NCBI RefSeq assembly: GCF_029319185.1 | Contig: NZ_CP119754.1 | Span: forward strand, 2,976,001 to 3,040,000 | Reading direction: 5' to 3' | Origin: Superficieibacter sp. HKU1 | GTDB lineage: Bacteria; Pseudomonadota; Gammaproteobacteria; Enterobacterales; Enterobacteriaceae | Length of the DNA: 64,000 nucleotides | Shown here: piece after piece, positions 49,800-58,746 of the stretch | How positions within the stretch are numbered: the first letter of the stretch is position 1 | How the letters are laid out: each line of letters begins with the position of its first letter | Made by a program: the position numbers and the translations under genes | Notes under the pieces: model-generated | Told to the model about the DNA's origin: nothing | The model's database searches: none | What the model saw: the letters and a program-made list of their open reading frames with translations, nothing else

Positions 49800-50824
49800 T
49801 GCGTCAGGTAAATTCCATCAATCAGGCCCGCTGGGCGCGTTTTCGCCATAATCGTCGTGGCTACTGGTCGCTGTGGATCTTCATGGTGATTTTTATCTGC
49901 TGCCTGTTATCAGAAATAATTGCCAACGATAAGCCGCTGCTGGTGCAGTATCAGGGAAGCCTGTACGTGCCGGTGCTGAAAAACTACAGCGAACGTGATT
50001 TTGGCGGACCGTTTACCACCGCGGCGGATTATCAGGATCCGTGGCTACAAAAACAGCTGGCCGATCATGGCTGGGTGCTGTGGGCGCCTGTTCGTTTTGG
50101 GGCTAACAGCATCAATTTCTCCAGCGATAAACCCTTTCCCGCGCCGCCTTCAGCACTAAACTGGCTGGGAACTGACGCCAATGGGGGGGACGTGCTGGCG
50201 CGTATTCTCTACGGATCGCGGATCTCGCTGCTGTTTGGTTTGATGCTGACCCTGTGTACCAGCGTGCTGGGCGTAGTGGCGGGAGCCATTCAGGGTTATT
50301 ACGGTGGAAAAATCGACCTCTGGGGCCAGCGGATCATCGAAGTGTGGTCGGGAATGCCGACGCTGTTTTTGATCATCCTGCTTTCCAGTGTCATTCAGCC
50401 CAATTTCTGGTGGCTGCTCGGGATCACCGTTCTGTTTGGCTGGATGGCGCTGGTCGGCGTGGTGCGCGCGGAGTTTTTACGCACCCGTAACTATGACTAT
50501 ATTCGCGCGGCGCAGGCGATGGGCGTCAGCGATAGCGCGATTATTTTCCGTCATATGCTGCCCAACGCAATGGTCGCTACCCTCACTTTTCTGCCGTTTA
50601 TTTTATGCAGCTCGGTCACCACGCTGACCTCGCTGGATTTCCTCGGTTTTGGTCTGCCGCTGGGATCGCCGTCGCTGGGCGAACTGCTTTTACAGGGCAA
50701 GAATAATTTACAGGCTCCGTGGCTCGGCATTACTGCCTTTTTATCGATAGCCATTTTGCTGTCGCTGCTGATTTTCATCGGCGAAGCCGTGCGCGACGCC
50801 TTCGATCCTAATAAGGCGGTATAA
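49799..50824 (+). CDS. yejE: YejE, permease of the YejABEF importer
   Basis: This 341-residue DppC/OppC-type permease begins with an N-terminal transmembrane helix and a periplasmic insert (QYQGSLYVPVLKNYSERDFGGPF), followed by LGTDANGGDVLARILYGSRISLLFG and the EAA loop YDYIRAAQAMGVSDSAIIFRHMLPNA. It pairs with YejB to make the channel. One base separates it from yejF. Confidence 0.96.
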   Translation: MRQVNSINQARWARFRHNRRGYWSLWIFMVIFICCLLSEIIANDKPLLVQYQGSLYVPVLKNYSERDFGGPFTTAADYQDPWLQKQLADHGWVLWAPVRFGANSINFSSDKPFPAPPSALNWLGTDANGGDVLARILYGSRISLLFGLMLTLCTSVLGVVAGAIQGYYGGKIDLWGQRIIEVWSGMPTLFLIILLSSVIQPNFWWLLGITVLFGWMALVGVVRAEFLRTRNYDYIRAAQAMGVSDSAIIFRHMLPNAMVATLTFLPFILCSSVTTLTSLDFLGFGLPLGSPSLGELLLQGKNNLQAPWLGITAFLSIAILLSLLIFIGEAVRDAFDPNKAV

Positions 50825-50825
50825 G

Positions 50826-52415
50826 ATGACGCATCCACTATTAGCCATCGACCGGCTTTCCGTTGCCTTTACGCAACAGGGTGAAACCCGCACCGTGGTC
50901 AGTGAGTTGTCGCTTCTGGTGGAAGCGGGCGAAACGCTGGCGCTGGTTGGCGAATCAGGTTCCGGGAAAACGGTGTCGGCCCTGTCAATACTGCGTCTGC
51001 TTCCTTCCCCGCCGGTAAGCTGGCCGGAAGGCGATATCCGTTTTCACGGTCAGTCGTTACTGCACGCTGACGAGCGGACCCTGCGCGGCATTCGTGGCAA
51101 TCGCATCGCCATGATATTCCAGGAGCCTATGGTTTCGCTCAACCCGCTGCATACCCTTGAGAAGCAGCTTTATGAGGTTTTATCGCTGCATCGCGGGATG
51201 CGCCGGGAAGCGGCACGGGCAGAAATTCTTACCTGTCTGGACCGGGTCGGCATTCGCAACGCCGCCCGTCGTCTTGCCGATTATCCGCATCAGCTATCCG
51301 GCGGCGAACGTCAGCGGGTCATGATTGCCATGGCGTTATTAACACGCCCGGAGTTGCTGATCGCCGACGAACCGACTACGGCGCTGGACGTGTCAGTACA
51401 GGCGCAAATCCTGCAACTGCTGCGTGAATTACGCCAGGAGCTGAATATGGGTCTGCTGTTTATTACCCATAATCTGAGCATCGTGCGCAAGCTGGCGGAT
51501 AACGTCGCAGTCATGCAAAACGGTCGCTGCGTGGAGCAAAACCGCGCCGTCACGCTCTTTTCTGCACCCGCACATCCTTATACGCAGCGTCTGTTGAATA
51601 GCGAACCGTCAGGCGATCCGGTGCCTCTGCCGCCAGAATCCACGCCTCTGCTACAGGTAGAGGATCTGTGCGTTGAATTTCCGGTGCGCAAAGGCCTGCT
51701 GCGACGCGTCGTCGATCATAACCGCGTAGTGAAGAACCTGAGTTTTACCCTGCGTCCCGGTGAGGCGCTGGGGCTGGTTGGCGAATCCGGCTCGGGAAAA
51801 AGTACCACCGGGATGGCGCTACTGAGGCTCATCGCCTCAAAAGGGCGTATCCAGTTTGATGGTCAGCCGCTGGACGGATTAAGCCGTAAACAGCTGTTAC
51901 CGGTGCGCCATCGTATTCAGGTGGTATTCCAGGATCCTAACTCGTCGTTGAACCCGCGCCTCAACGTGCTGCAAATTGTGGAAGAAGGGCTGCGCGTGCA
52001 TCAGCCAACCCTCAGCGCTCAGGAGCGTGAAAAGCAGGTCATTGCGGTATTAGAGGAGGTGGGACTGGACGCGGAGATGCGCCATCGTTATCCGGCGGCC
52101 TTTTCAGGCGGGCAGCGCCAGCGTATTGCCATTGCGCGCGCGCTGATTTTGAAACCGGAGTTGATTATCCTGGACGAACCGACGTCATCACTGGATCGCA
52201 CCGTACAGGCGCAAATCCTTGCGCTGCTGAAGTCGTTACAGGAGAAGCATCGTCTGGCCTATATCTTTATCAGCCACGATTTGCACGTCGTGCGTTCGCT
52301 GTGCCATCAGGTGATCGTACTGCGACAGGGGGAAGTGGTGGAGCAAGGCGAGTGCGGACGCGTATTTACCGATCCTCAGCAGGACTATACCCGCCAGCTA
52401 TTAACCTTAAGCTGA
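50826..52415 (+). CDS. yejF: YejF, duplicated ATPase of the YejABEF importer
   Basis: This 529-residue protein has two fused ABC ATPase domains. The first has Walker A GESGSGKT, signature LSGGERQR and Walker B LLIADEPT; the second, from about residue 275, has GESGSGKST, FSGGQRQR and LIILDEPTSS. Each domain ends with the oligopeptide-transporter HPYTQ/DYTRQL-type tail. It supplies ATP hydrolysis for YejBE. Only three bases separate its stop from that of convergent yejG. Confidence 0.96.
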   Translation: MTHPLLAIDRLSVAFTQQGETRTVVSELSLLVEAGETLALVGESGSGKTVSALSILRLLPSPPVSWPEGDIRFHGQSLLHADERTLRGIRGNRIAMIFQEPMVSLNPLHTLEKQLYEVLSLHRGMRREAARAEILTCLDRVGIRNAARRLADYPHQLSGGERQRVMIAMALLTRPELLIADEPTTALDVSVQAQILQLLRELRQELNMGLLFITHNLSIVRKLADNVAVMQNGRCVEQNRAVTLFSAPAHPYTQRLLNSEPSGDPVPLPPESTPLLQVEDLCVEFPVRKGLLRRVVDHNRVVKNLSFTLRPGEALGLVGESGSGKSTTGMALLRLIASKGRIQFDGQPLDGLSRKQLLPVRHRIQVVFQDPNSSLNPRLNVLQIVEEGLRVHQPTLSAQEREKQVIAVLEEVGLDAEMRHRYPAAFSGGQRQRIAIARALILKPELIILDEPTSSLDRTVQAQILALLKSLQEKHRLAYIFISHDLHVVRSLCHQVIVLRQGEVVEQGECGRVFTDPQQDYTRQLLTLS

Positions 52416-52418
52416 CGG

Positions 52419-52763
52419 TCAGAAAGGATTATGGCCTGAAAACGGCTCGGCAATCGCCACCCCGAAATTTTTTAACCGGCAGGTGGCGGCAAACTCATCT
52501 TGTCGGTTCACAAACAGACACGGTTCACCCTCACACTCCAGGACGGAGCAGTCGACTTCAATATCGCTTAATGCCTGACTCAGGGTGTGCATCACCGGCC
52601 AGGCGTTATCACCGTCCGGACTCAAAAGCTTCAGTGCGACCAGGCAGTTTTCACAGGCAGGCGTACTTTGCGGAATCGGTTCAACTCTTGAACCCGCAAA
52701 TCCGGACAGCCAGCGATAGCTCTGCGGCAAACGGTGTACGATGGAGAGTTGTTGATGAGTCAC
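52419..52763 (-). CDS. yejG: YejG, conserved protein of unknown function
   Basis: This 114-residue soluble protein matches E. coli YejG along its length, with the best conserved part at the C-terminus (SDIEVDCSVLECEGEPCLFVN ... RLKNFGVAIAEPFS). No signal peptide or membrane segment is visible. The function is unknown; the homologue has been linked only loosely to aminoglycoside sensitivity. A perfect FNR-type palindrome lies 33 bases upstream of its start. Confidence 0.9.
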   Translation of the reverse strand: MTHQQLSIVHRLPQSYRWLSGFAGSRVEPIPQSTPACENCLVALKLLSPDGDNAWPVMHTLSQALSDIEVDCSVLECEGEPCLFVNRQDEFAATCRLKNFGVAIAEPFSGHNPF

Positions 52764-53072
52764 TTTTTGGTCCCCGGAAGCAGTAAAATTAACAATTGAT
52801 TCACATCAATATTAACACATGGTTGACAATTCGTCGTGCATCCTGAAGAAAACGCTTTCATTCACAACCAGTAAGGATTCTGAGGCTCGGCCAGCACGGA
52901 AGTGATTGGCGTTACAGGAGCCTTTTGGCGCTATATGTACCCCTTTTTGTGATCTAAAACAACCTTTTTAACAACATTGGCGTGACTTTTTACATGAGAT
53001 GTTTTTACAAAAAACAAACATTTCATGGGAAAGAGGCGGGTTCGGGGACCATAATGCCCCCGAGAATGCAGA
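52764..53072. other. yejG-bcr intergenic region (309 bases)
   Basis: The stretch lies between the start of yejG and the end of bcr. It contains the FNR-like palindrome at 52796-52809, a minus-strand -10-like TAATAT (52814 down to 52809), an isolated TTGACA at 52823-52828, and a weak GC hairpin just after bcr (CGGGG ... CCCCG near 53042-53063). The remaining 200 bases carry no gene that can be supported. Confidence 0.4.
52796..52809. promoter_or_regulatory. FNR-type palindrome upstream of yejG
   Basis: TTGATTCACATCAA is a perfect match to the FNR consensus TTGAT-N4-ATCAA and also contains the TCACA half-site of CRP. It overlaps the predicted start of a yejG promoter whose -10-like TAATAT adjoins it, so repression under anaerobiosis is the simplest reading. 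This is inferred from pattern only. Confidence 0.5.
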
Positions 53073-54269
53073 TTAGCGTGCGGATTTTTTACTGCGGCTG
53101 GCGTACAAACAGAACAGAATCGAGCTGGTCGCACACAAGGCGATTGACAGAATCATCGGCCAGGCGGTGCTAAACGTCGCCAGCGACAGCAGCGCACCGA
53201 CAATCGCGCCGATGCCAAAACGGAAGGTGCCTGCCAGGGAAGACGCCGTACCCGCCATATGCGGAAACTCATCCAGAATGACCGCCATCGCGTTGGAGGA
53301 CACCAGTGATACGCAGCCGACAAACGCCGCAACGCCCACCACCATCGACCAGAAGCCGACATCGAAAAGCCCGCACACCACCAGCCATACTGCGGTGGCA
53401 AACTGAACCCACAGCCCGGCGCGGAACATATTCAGCGCCCCTACCCGCCGGACAAATCGGCTGTTTACGATGGTCAGTGCAAACAGGAAAACGATATTCA
53501 GGGCAAAGTAATAGCCGAAGTGCTGCGGTGGAACATGATTTAGTTCGATGTAAACAAACGGCCCCGCGCTCAAAAACGAGAACATTCCGGCGAAGCTGAA
53601 GCCGCTTGCCAGCATATAGCTCAGCACGCGTTTATGCCGAAACAGCGAGGCAAAATTACCGCCCGTTGTACGAAGGCGGAATTTCTGTCGCCGTTCAACT
53701 GGCAGCGTCTCGTCGATGAAAAAGAAAATCATCGCTGAGGCCAGCAGCGCGGCAACCGCGAGGATCCAGAATATTGTGTGCCAGCTAAACCAGATGAGTA
53801 CCGCGCCGCCGACCATCGGTGCCACCAGCGGGGCGATAGTCGTAACCAGCATCACGAACGACATCATGCGCGAAAATTCTTCTTTCGGATAAATATCGCG
53901 CATCAGAGCGTTAATCACCACGCTTGCCGCCGCCGCGGCCAGCCCGTGAAAGAAGCGCATCACAATCAGGTAGTCAATGGTTTGCGAAAGAGCACATGCC
54001 GCGGCCGCGGCCGCAAACACCAGCGTACCGCCAAGGATCACCGGCTTACGTCCAAGGCTGTCCGCCATCGGCCCGTACAGGAGCTGACCGAGGGCAAAGC
54101 CAAGGATATAGGTGCTGAGCGTCATCTGCGCACTGCCGGCAGGCACGCCGAACTGCGCGGAAATAACCGGCAACGCAGGCAAATACATATCAATCGAAAG
54201 CGGCATCAGCATGGCCAGCAGGCCAAGAATAAACACGATACCCAGCGAGGAGCGCTGCTTTGTCGTCAC
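53073..54269 (-). CDS. bcr: Bcr, bicyclomycin/multidrug efflux transporter (MFS DHA1)
   Basis: The product has 398 residues and 12 transmembrane segments. The DHA1 motif PMADSLGRKPVILGG is in the loop after helix 2, preceded by GFALGQLLYG, and the family start MLMPLSIDMYLPALPVI is present. It exports bicyclomycin, sulfathiazole and possibly cysteine by proton antiport in E. coli. It lies 21 bases downstream of rsuA on the same strand, probably co-transcribed. Confidence 0.95.
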   Translation of the reverse strand: MTTKQRSSLGIVFILGLLAMLMPLSIDMYLPALPVISAQFGVPAGSAQMTLSTYILGFALGQLLYGPMADSLGRKPVILGGTLVFAAAAAACALSQTIDYLIVMRFFHGLAAAAASVVINALMRDIYPKEEFSRMMSFVMLVTTIAPLVAPMVGGAVLIWFSWHTIFWILAVAALLASAMIFFFIDETLPVERRQKFRLRTTGGNFASLFRHKRVLSYMLASGFSFAGMFSFLSAGPFVYIELNHVPPQHFGYYFALNIVFLFALTIVNSRFVRRVGALNMFRAGLWVQFATAVWLVVCGLFDVGFWSMVVGVAAFVGCVSLVSSNAMAVILDEFPHMAGTASSLAGTFRFGIGAIVGALLSLATFSTAWPMILSIALCATSSILFCLYASRSKKSAR

Positions 54270-54290
54270 CCTTAACTCCTGTTATTCATA

Positions 54291-54992
54291 TTACGGCGTG
54301 CCAGGACTGGCAATTTCTTCTTCCGTCAGCGCCCGGTATTCGCCCGGCGCCAGATCCGCATCCAGCACAATTCCGCCGATGCGCTCACGATGCAGGCCAA
54401 CTACATGATTGCCCACGGCAGCAAACATGCGTTTTACCTGATGGTAGCGGCCTTCGCTGATAGTCAAACGCACTTCGGTCGGAGTGATCACCTCAAGCGT
54501 GGCGGGCTTCGTCAGATCTTTTTCATTGTGGAGCTGTACGCCACGCGCGAACTGTTCAGCGGTATCTTCCGTCACCGGCGATTCCAGAGTGACAAGATAG
54601 GTTTTTTCGCAGTGATGGCGCGGAGAAGTGATACGATGCGACCACTGGCCATCGTCGGTCATCAGCACCAGCCCGGTGGTGTCGATATCCAGGCGTCCTG
54701 CGGCATGCAGCTTGTACGCCACCGGTTCGTCGAGAAAGTAAAGTACTGTCGGATGATCCGGATCGTCAGTCGAGCAGACGTAGCCCTGCGGTTTGTTGAG
54801 CATGAAATAGCGCGGACCGTGCTGCTGGGCAAGCGGATTGCCGTCATAGGCGATCGCATGTTCCGGTTGAAGTTTAAAGGCGCTGTCCCTTACTATTTCG
54901 TCATCCACCGTGACACGGTTGGCACGAATTTCACGCCCGGCAATAGCACGGCTTACGCCAAGCTGCTGAGCGATAAATTTATCAAGTCGCAT
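54291..54992 (-). CDS. rsuA: RsuA, 16S rRNA pseudouridine(516) synthase
   Basis: This 233-residue enzyme starts with an S4 RNA-binding domain (MRLDKFIAQQLGVSRAIAGREIRANRVTVD), followed by the RsuA/RluB catalytic domain with GRLDIDTTGLVLMTDDG; Asp102 is the catalytic residue. It converts U516 of 16S rRNA to pseudouridine. It is divergent from radD, as in E. coli. Confidence 0.95.
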   Translation of the reverse strand: MRLDKFIAQQLGVSRAIAGREIRANRVTVDDEIVRDSAFKLQPEHAIAYDGNPLAQQHGPRYFMLNKPQGYVCSTDDPDHPTVLYFLDEPVAYKLHAAGRLDIDTTGLVLMTDDGQWSHRITSPRHHCEKTYLVTLESPVTEDTAEQFARGVQLHNEKDLTKPATLEVITPTEVRLTISEGRYHQVKRMFAAVGNHVVGLHRERIGGIVLDADLAPGEYRALTEEEIASPGTP

Positions 54993-55131
54993 GAATTATT
55001 TTTGCCTGTAATTATGCCTGGAGTCGGACAACGTTGTCCGAAAAAAAGAAGCGGTTCTGCACCTCACAGTATAGCGGCCTGTGACTGCCGCTCAAGGGAA
55101 AAAGCACCACGGCATACTATTTAAGATGAAT

Positions 55132-56892
55132 ATGACCTTTACTCTTCGCCCTTATCAACGGGAAGCGGTGGATGCCACCCTCGCCCATTTCCGCCAGCAT
55201 CAGGAACCGGCCGTTATCGTGTTGCCCACGGGGGCCGGAAAAAGCCTGGTCATTGCCGAGCTGGCAAGGGTGGCGCGTGGGCGCGTGCTGGTGCTGGCTC
55301 ACGTCAAAGAACTGGTCGAGCAAAATCACGCCAAATACCTGGCGCTGGGGCTGGAGGCGGATATTTTCGCGGCGGGCCTGAAGCGTAAAGAGAGCCACGG
55401 CAAAGTAGTTTTCGGCAGCGTGCAGTCGGTGGCACGTAATCTGGAGGCGTTCCAGGGTGAATTTTCCCTGCTGATCGTCGATGAATGCCACCGGATCAGC
55501 GACGATACGGACAGCCAGTATCAGCAAATTCTGGCGCATTTATCCGCCGCCAACCCTCGTCTGCGGCTGCTGGGGTTGACCGCAACACCTTTTCGTCTCG
55601 GCAAAGGCTGGATTTATCGTTTTCACTATCACGGCATGGTGCGCGGCGATGAAAAAGCGCTGTTTCGCGACTGTATTTATGAACTGCCGCTGCGCTATAT
55701 GATTAAACACGGCTACCTGACGCCGCCGGAGCGGCTGGATATGCCGGTGGTCCAGTATGATTTCAGCCGCCTTCAGGCCCAAAGTAACGGCCTATTTAGC
55801 GAGGCGGATCTTAACCGCGAGCTAAAAAAACAGCAGCGCGTTACGCCACATATCATCAGCCAGATTATCGAGTTCGCCGCGACGCGCAAAGGCGTGATGA
55901 TTTTTGCCGCCACCGTGGAGCACGCGCGGGAAATTGTCGGCCTGCTGCCAGCCAGCGAAGCGGCGCTGATTACCGGTGAAACCCCGGGCGCACAGCGTGA
56001 TGAATTGATTAGCGCCTTTAAAGCCCAACAGTTTCGATATCTGGTCAATGTGTCGGTACTGACGACCGGATTCGACGCGCCGCACGTCGATTTGATTGCC
56101 ATTTTGCGCCCTACCGAGTCCGTCAGCCTGTATCAGCAAATTGTTGGACGCGGATTGCGTCTGTCGCCGGGTAAAACCGATTGCCTGATCCTCGACTACG
56201 CGGGCAATCCACATGATTTGTACGCTCCTGAGGTGGGAGCGCCGAAAGGCAAAAGCGATAACGTCCCGGTGCAGGTGTTTTGTCCAGCCTGCGGCTTTGC
56301 CAACACGTTCTGGGGGAAAACCACCGCCGACGGCACGCTGATTGAGCACTTCGGCCGCCGCTGTCAGGGCTGGTTTGAAGATGATGAAGGGCATCGCGAA
56401 CAGTGCGATTACCGCTTTCGTTTCAAAAATTGCCCGCAGTGTAACGCGGAGAATGATATCGCTGCCCGCCGCTGTCGTGAGTGCGATACGGTGCTGGTCG
56501 ATCCCGATGACATGCTGAAGGCGGCGCTGAAGTTAAAAGATGCGCTGGTCTTGCGCTGCGGCGGCATGACCCTGCAACACGGGGCCGATGAGAAAGGCGA
56601 ATGGCTGAAAATTACCTACTACGATGAGGATGGAGCCGACGTCAGCGAGCGGTTCCGTCTGCAAACGCCTGCGCAGCGAACCGCCTTTGAACAGCTGTTT
56701 ATTCGTCCGCATACGCGCACGCCCGGCGTGCCATTACGCTGGATCACCGCCGCCGATATCGTGGCGCAACAGCCGTTGCTGCGCCATCCCGATTTTGTAG
56801 TCGCGCGTAAGAAAGGTCAGTACTGGCAGGTGCGCGAAAAACTGTTTGATTACGCCGGACGTTACCGCCGCGCCAATGAATTGCGCGGTTAG
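55132..56892 (+). CDS. radD: RadD (YejH), superfamily 2 DNA helicase-like repair ATPase
   Basis: With the start at 55132 (MTFTLRPYQREAV) the product is 586 residues, exactly the E. coli length; ATG 55126 is an alternative. The SF2 core has Walker A LPTGAGKSL (Lys37), DEAH-type IVDECHR, TATPFRLGKGW and motif VI QIVGRGLRLSPGK. A zinc-binding cysteine cluster follows (CPACGFANTF; CPQCNAEND; CRECDTV). RadD acts with RecA/SSB in recombination repair after irradiation. Confidence 0.95.
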   Translation: MTFTLRPYQREAVDATLAHFRQHQEPAVIVLPTGAGKSLVIAELARVARGRVLVLAHVKELVEQNHAKYLALGLEADIFAAGLKRKESHGKVVFGSVQSVARNLEAFQGEFSLLIVDECHRISDDTDSQYQQILAHLSAANPRLRLLGLTATPFRLGKGWIYRFHYHGMVRGDEKALFRDCIYELPLRYMIKHGYLTPPERLDMPVVQYDFSRLQAQSNGLFSEADLNRELKKQQRVTPHIISQIIEFAATRKGVMIFAATVEHAREIVGLLPASEAALITGETPGAQRDELISAFKAQQFRYLVNVSVLTTGFDAPHVDLIAILRPTESVSLYQQIVGRGLRLSPGKTDCLILDYAGNPHDLYAPEVGAPKGKSDNVPVQVFCPACGFANTFWGKTTADGTLIEHFGRRCQGWFEDDEGHREQCDYRFRFKNCPQCNAENDIAARRCRECDTVLVDPDDMLKAALKLKDALVLRCGGMTLQHGADEKGEWLKITYYDEDGADVSERFRLQTPAQRTAFEQLFIRPHTRTPGVPLRWITAADIVAQQPLLRHPDFVVARKKGQYWQVREKLFDYAGRYRRANELRG

Positions 56893-57016
56893 GCGCGCTT
56901 TTCATTGCTGTTACGGACGTACGGGTATAGAATACCGCCCGCTTTTGCACACGCAAAGCAGATCGCTTACCTGTTACTGGGTCGCCTGTAGCAGGATTTA
57001 TTGAAGAGAGAAATTA

Positions 57017-57301
57017 ATGTCTACTATCAACGCAGAAGTACGTAAAGAGCAGGGTAAGGGTGCGAGCCGCCGCCTGCGCGCAGCTAACAAGTTCCCGGCT
57101 ATCGTTTACGGTGGAACTGAAGCTCCGATCGCTATCGAACTGGATCACGACAAAGTGATGAACCTGCAAGCTAAAGCTGAATTCTACAGCGAAGTGCAGA
57201 CTCTGGTTATCGATGGCAAAGAAGTAAACGTGAAAGTTCAGGCTGTACAGCGTCACCCGTTCAAGCCGAAACTGTCTCACATCGACTTCGTTCGCGCGTA
57301 A
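57017..57301 (+). CDS. rplY: Ribosomal protein bL25
   Basis: This 94-residue 5S rRNA-binding protein of the large subunit is almost identical to E. coli RplY (MSTINAEVRKEQGKGASRRLR; KEVNVKVQAVQRHPFKPKLSHIDFVRA). It is the short bL25 form without a CTC domain. A GAAGAGAG-like ribosome site precedes the ATG, and an intrinsic terminator follows the stop. Confidence 0.98.
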   Translation: MSTINAEVRKEQGKGASRRLRAANKFPAIVYGGTEAPIAIELDHDKVMNLQAKAEFYSEVQTLVIDGKEVNVKVQAVQRHPFKPKLSHIDFVRA

Positions 57302-57320
57302 TCGCTGACAAGTTAAGAAG

Positions 57321-57346
57321 AACCCCGCTCCGGCGGGGTTTTTTTA
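57321..57346 (+). terminator. Intrinsic terminator of rplY
   Basis: AACCCCGC (57321-57328) pairs with GCGGGGTT (57333-57340) around TCCG, then a run of T residues follows on the plus strand. ndpA ends just beyond it from the other side. Confidence 0.92.
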
Positions 57347-57357
57347 TGCGCTAAATC

Positions 57358-58365
57358 TTATTTACCGCCGGAAGTGCGGCGCTGAAGCTGATCGCGCAGG
57401 TTCGGTGGCGTGCCTTTAATGGTTAGCGTATCGGTAGCCGGATCCCAGAAAATGCGCTCGCCAAGCAGCAAGGCGTCAAAGTTGATGGTTAATCCACCGC
57501 CGCTACCGGCGTATTTGGTTAACTGCCGCAGGGTGCTACGGTCTGCCGGAAAATGCTCTTCCAGCTCATAACCTTTCTCGGCGGTAAACTCGCTGAAGCT
57601 CACTTCGCTGACGCTGGAAAGCTCTTTCGACAGCGACTCCAGGGCAATTTCCTCCCCTGCCTGAAGCTGCTCGCTACAGTAATCGTACACCTGCTGGCGC
57701 ACCGTCTGGCGTTCTGACTTATCCAGTTGCGCCTCGGCGGTAAAGTCGTCAACCGCCTGCAACAGGCCACGGTTTTGCGCTTTGGCATTCAGCCCTTCAC
57801 TGGCACCAAGGAAATCCATAAAGAAATCGGCGACCTTGCGCCCTACCCGCCCTTTGAGGAACGTCAGGTAGCGCGTGGATTCCGGGTTGGTTTCCCACTC
57901 GGTCAAATCAATACGGGCAACGATATCCGCATGGTTAATATCCAGATAGTGAATAGAACTGATATCCAGATTTTCGTTCACCCGCATGCTGCTTAAGTTG
58001 TTCAGCACCGCCACCAACAGATATTCCACCGCCAGATAACGGTAATGGCAGAACAGGACGATACCGCCGTCAGCAAACGGATATTTCGCCAGCTCATCGC
58101 GCAGTCGCCCGGTTGCCGCCCGGCTGAAAGCCAGGAAGTCTTCCTCGCCCTGACGTTGCAGACGCAGCGCCTGCGCCAGCTCGCTTTCTTCGCTAAACAG
58201 GCCGTAGGCTTTGTTTTTGGCGCTGTAAACCCGGTGCAGCTCGGCCATCATCTCTTCGACGGGGGCCGTTGGCTCCAGCAATGAATCGCGCAGCACCAGT
58301 TCCAGGCTTTGTTCATCACGCTTGATTAACTGATGCAGGGCAATCTGGTTGATATCCAGACTCAT
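57358..58365 (-). CDS. ndpA: NdpA (YejK), nucleoid-associated protein
   Basis: This 335-residue member of the 37-kDa nucleoid-associated protein family aligns with E. coli YejK throughout (MSLDINQIALHQLIKRDEQSLELVLRD; C-terminal GTPPNLRDQLQRR). It associates with the nucleoid and single-stranded DNA in E. coli, and homologues bind topoisomerase IV. It is divergent from yejL across 134 bases. Confidence 0.95.
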   Translation of the reverse strand: MSLDINQIALHQLIKRDEQSLELVLRDSLLEPTAPVEEMMAELHRVYSAKNKAYGLFSEESELAQALRLQRQGEEDFLAFSRAATGRLRDELAKYPFADGGIVLFCHYRYLAVEYLLVAVLNNLSSMRVNENLDISSIHYLDINHADIVARIDLTEWETNPESTRYLTFLKGRVGRKVADFFMDFLGASEGLNAKAQNRGLLQAVDDFTAEAQLDKSERQTVRQQVYDYCSEQLQAGEEIALESLSKELSSVSEVSFSEFTAEKGYELEEHFPADRSTLRQLTKYAGSGGGLTINFDALLLGERIFWDPATDTLTIKGTPPNLRDQLQRRTSGGK

Positions 58366-58499
58366 GGTAAACTCTCCTTTTGGACCGAACGGTAATCAAC
58401 CACCGTCGGTGGCCTCACAGTGTAAGGTGAAAAAAAGGGGAAAAAAAGCTGTTGCTACGGTAATATGTTGCCCTTTCATGAACAGACTGATTTTGATTT

Positions 58500-58727
58500 A
58501 TGCCACAACACTCCCGCTATAGTGATGAACACGTTGAACAACTGCTGAGCGAGCTGGTCAATGTATTAGAAAAACACAAAACCCCCACCGATCTTTCATT
58601 GATGGTGCTGGGGAACATGGTGACGAATCTGATTAATACCAGCATCGCACCGGCTCAGCGTCAGGCTATCGCCCGTTCTTTTGCCCAGGCGCTGCAATCC
58701 TCGGTAAGCGACGAACAGGCGCACTAA
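58500..58727 (+). CDS. yejL: YejL, UPF0352 small protein
   Basis: This 75-residue helical protein, MPQHSRYSDEHVEQLLSELVNVLEKHKTP at the start, matches E. coli YejL throughout. No catalytic motif is seen and the function is unknown. It is followed 19 bases later by yejM in the same direction, so the two probably share a transcript. Confidence 0.93.
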   Translation: MPQHSRYSDEHVEQLLSELVNVLEKHKTPTDLSLMVLGNMVTNLINTSIAPAQRQAIARSFAQALQSSVSDEQAH

Positions 58728-58746
58728 GGAAAACGAACGACTGCAT

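Noticed and set aside
52821..52930. Small RNA gene between yejG and bcr driven by TTGACA at 52823
   Set aside because: No -10 element is found at 16-18 bases from the TTGACA and no U-tailed hairpin follows, so a transcript cannot be supported.
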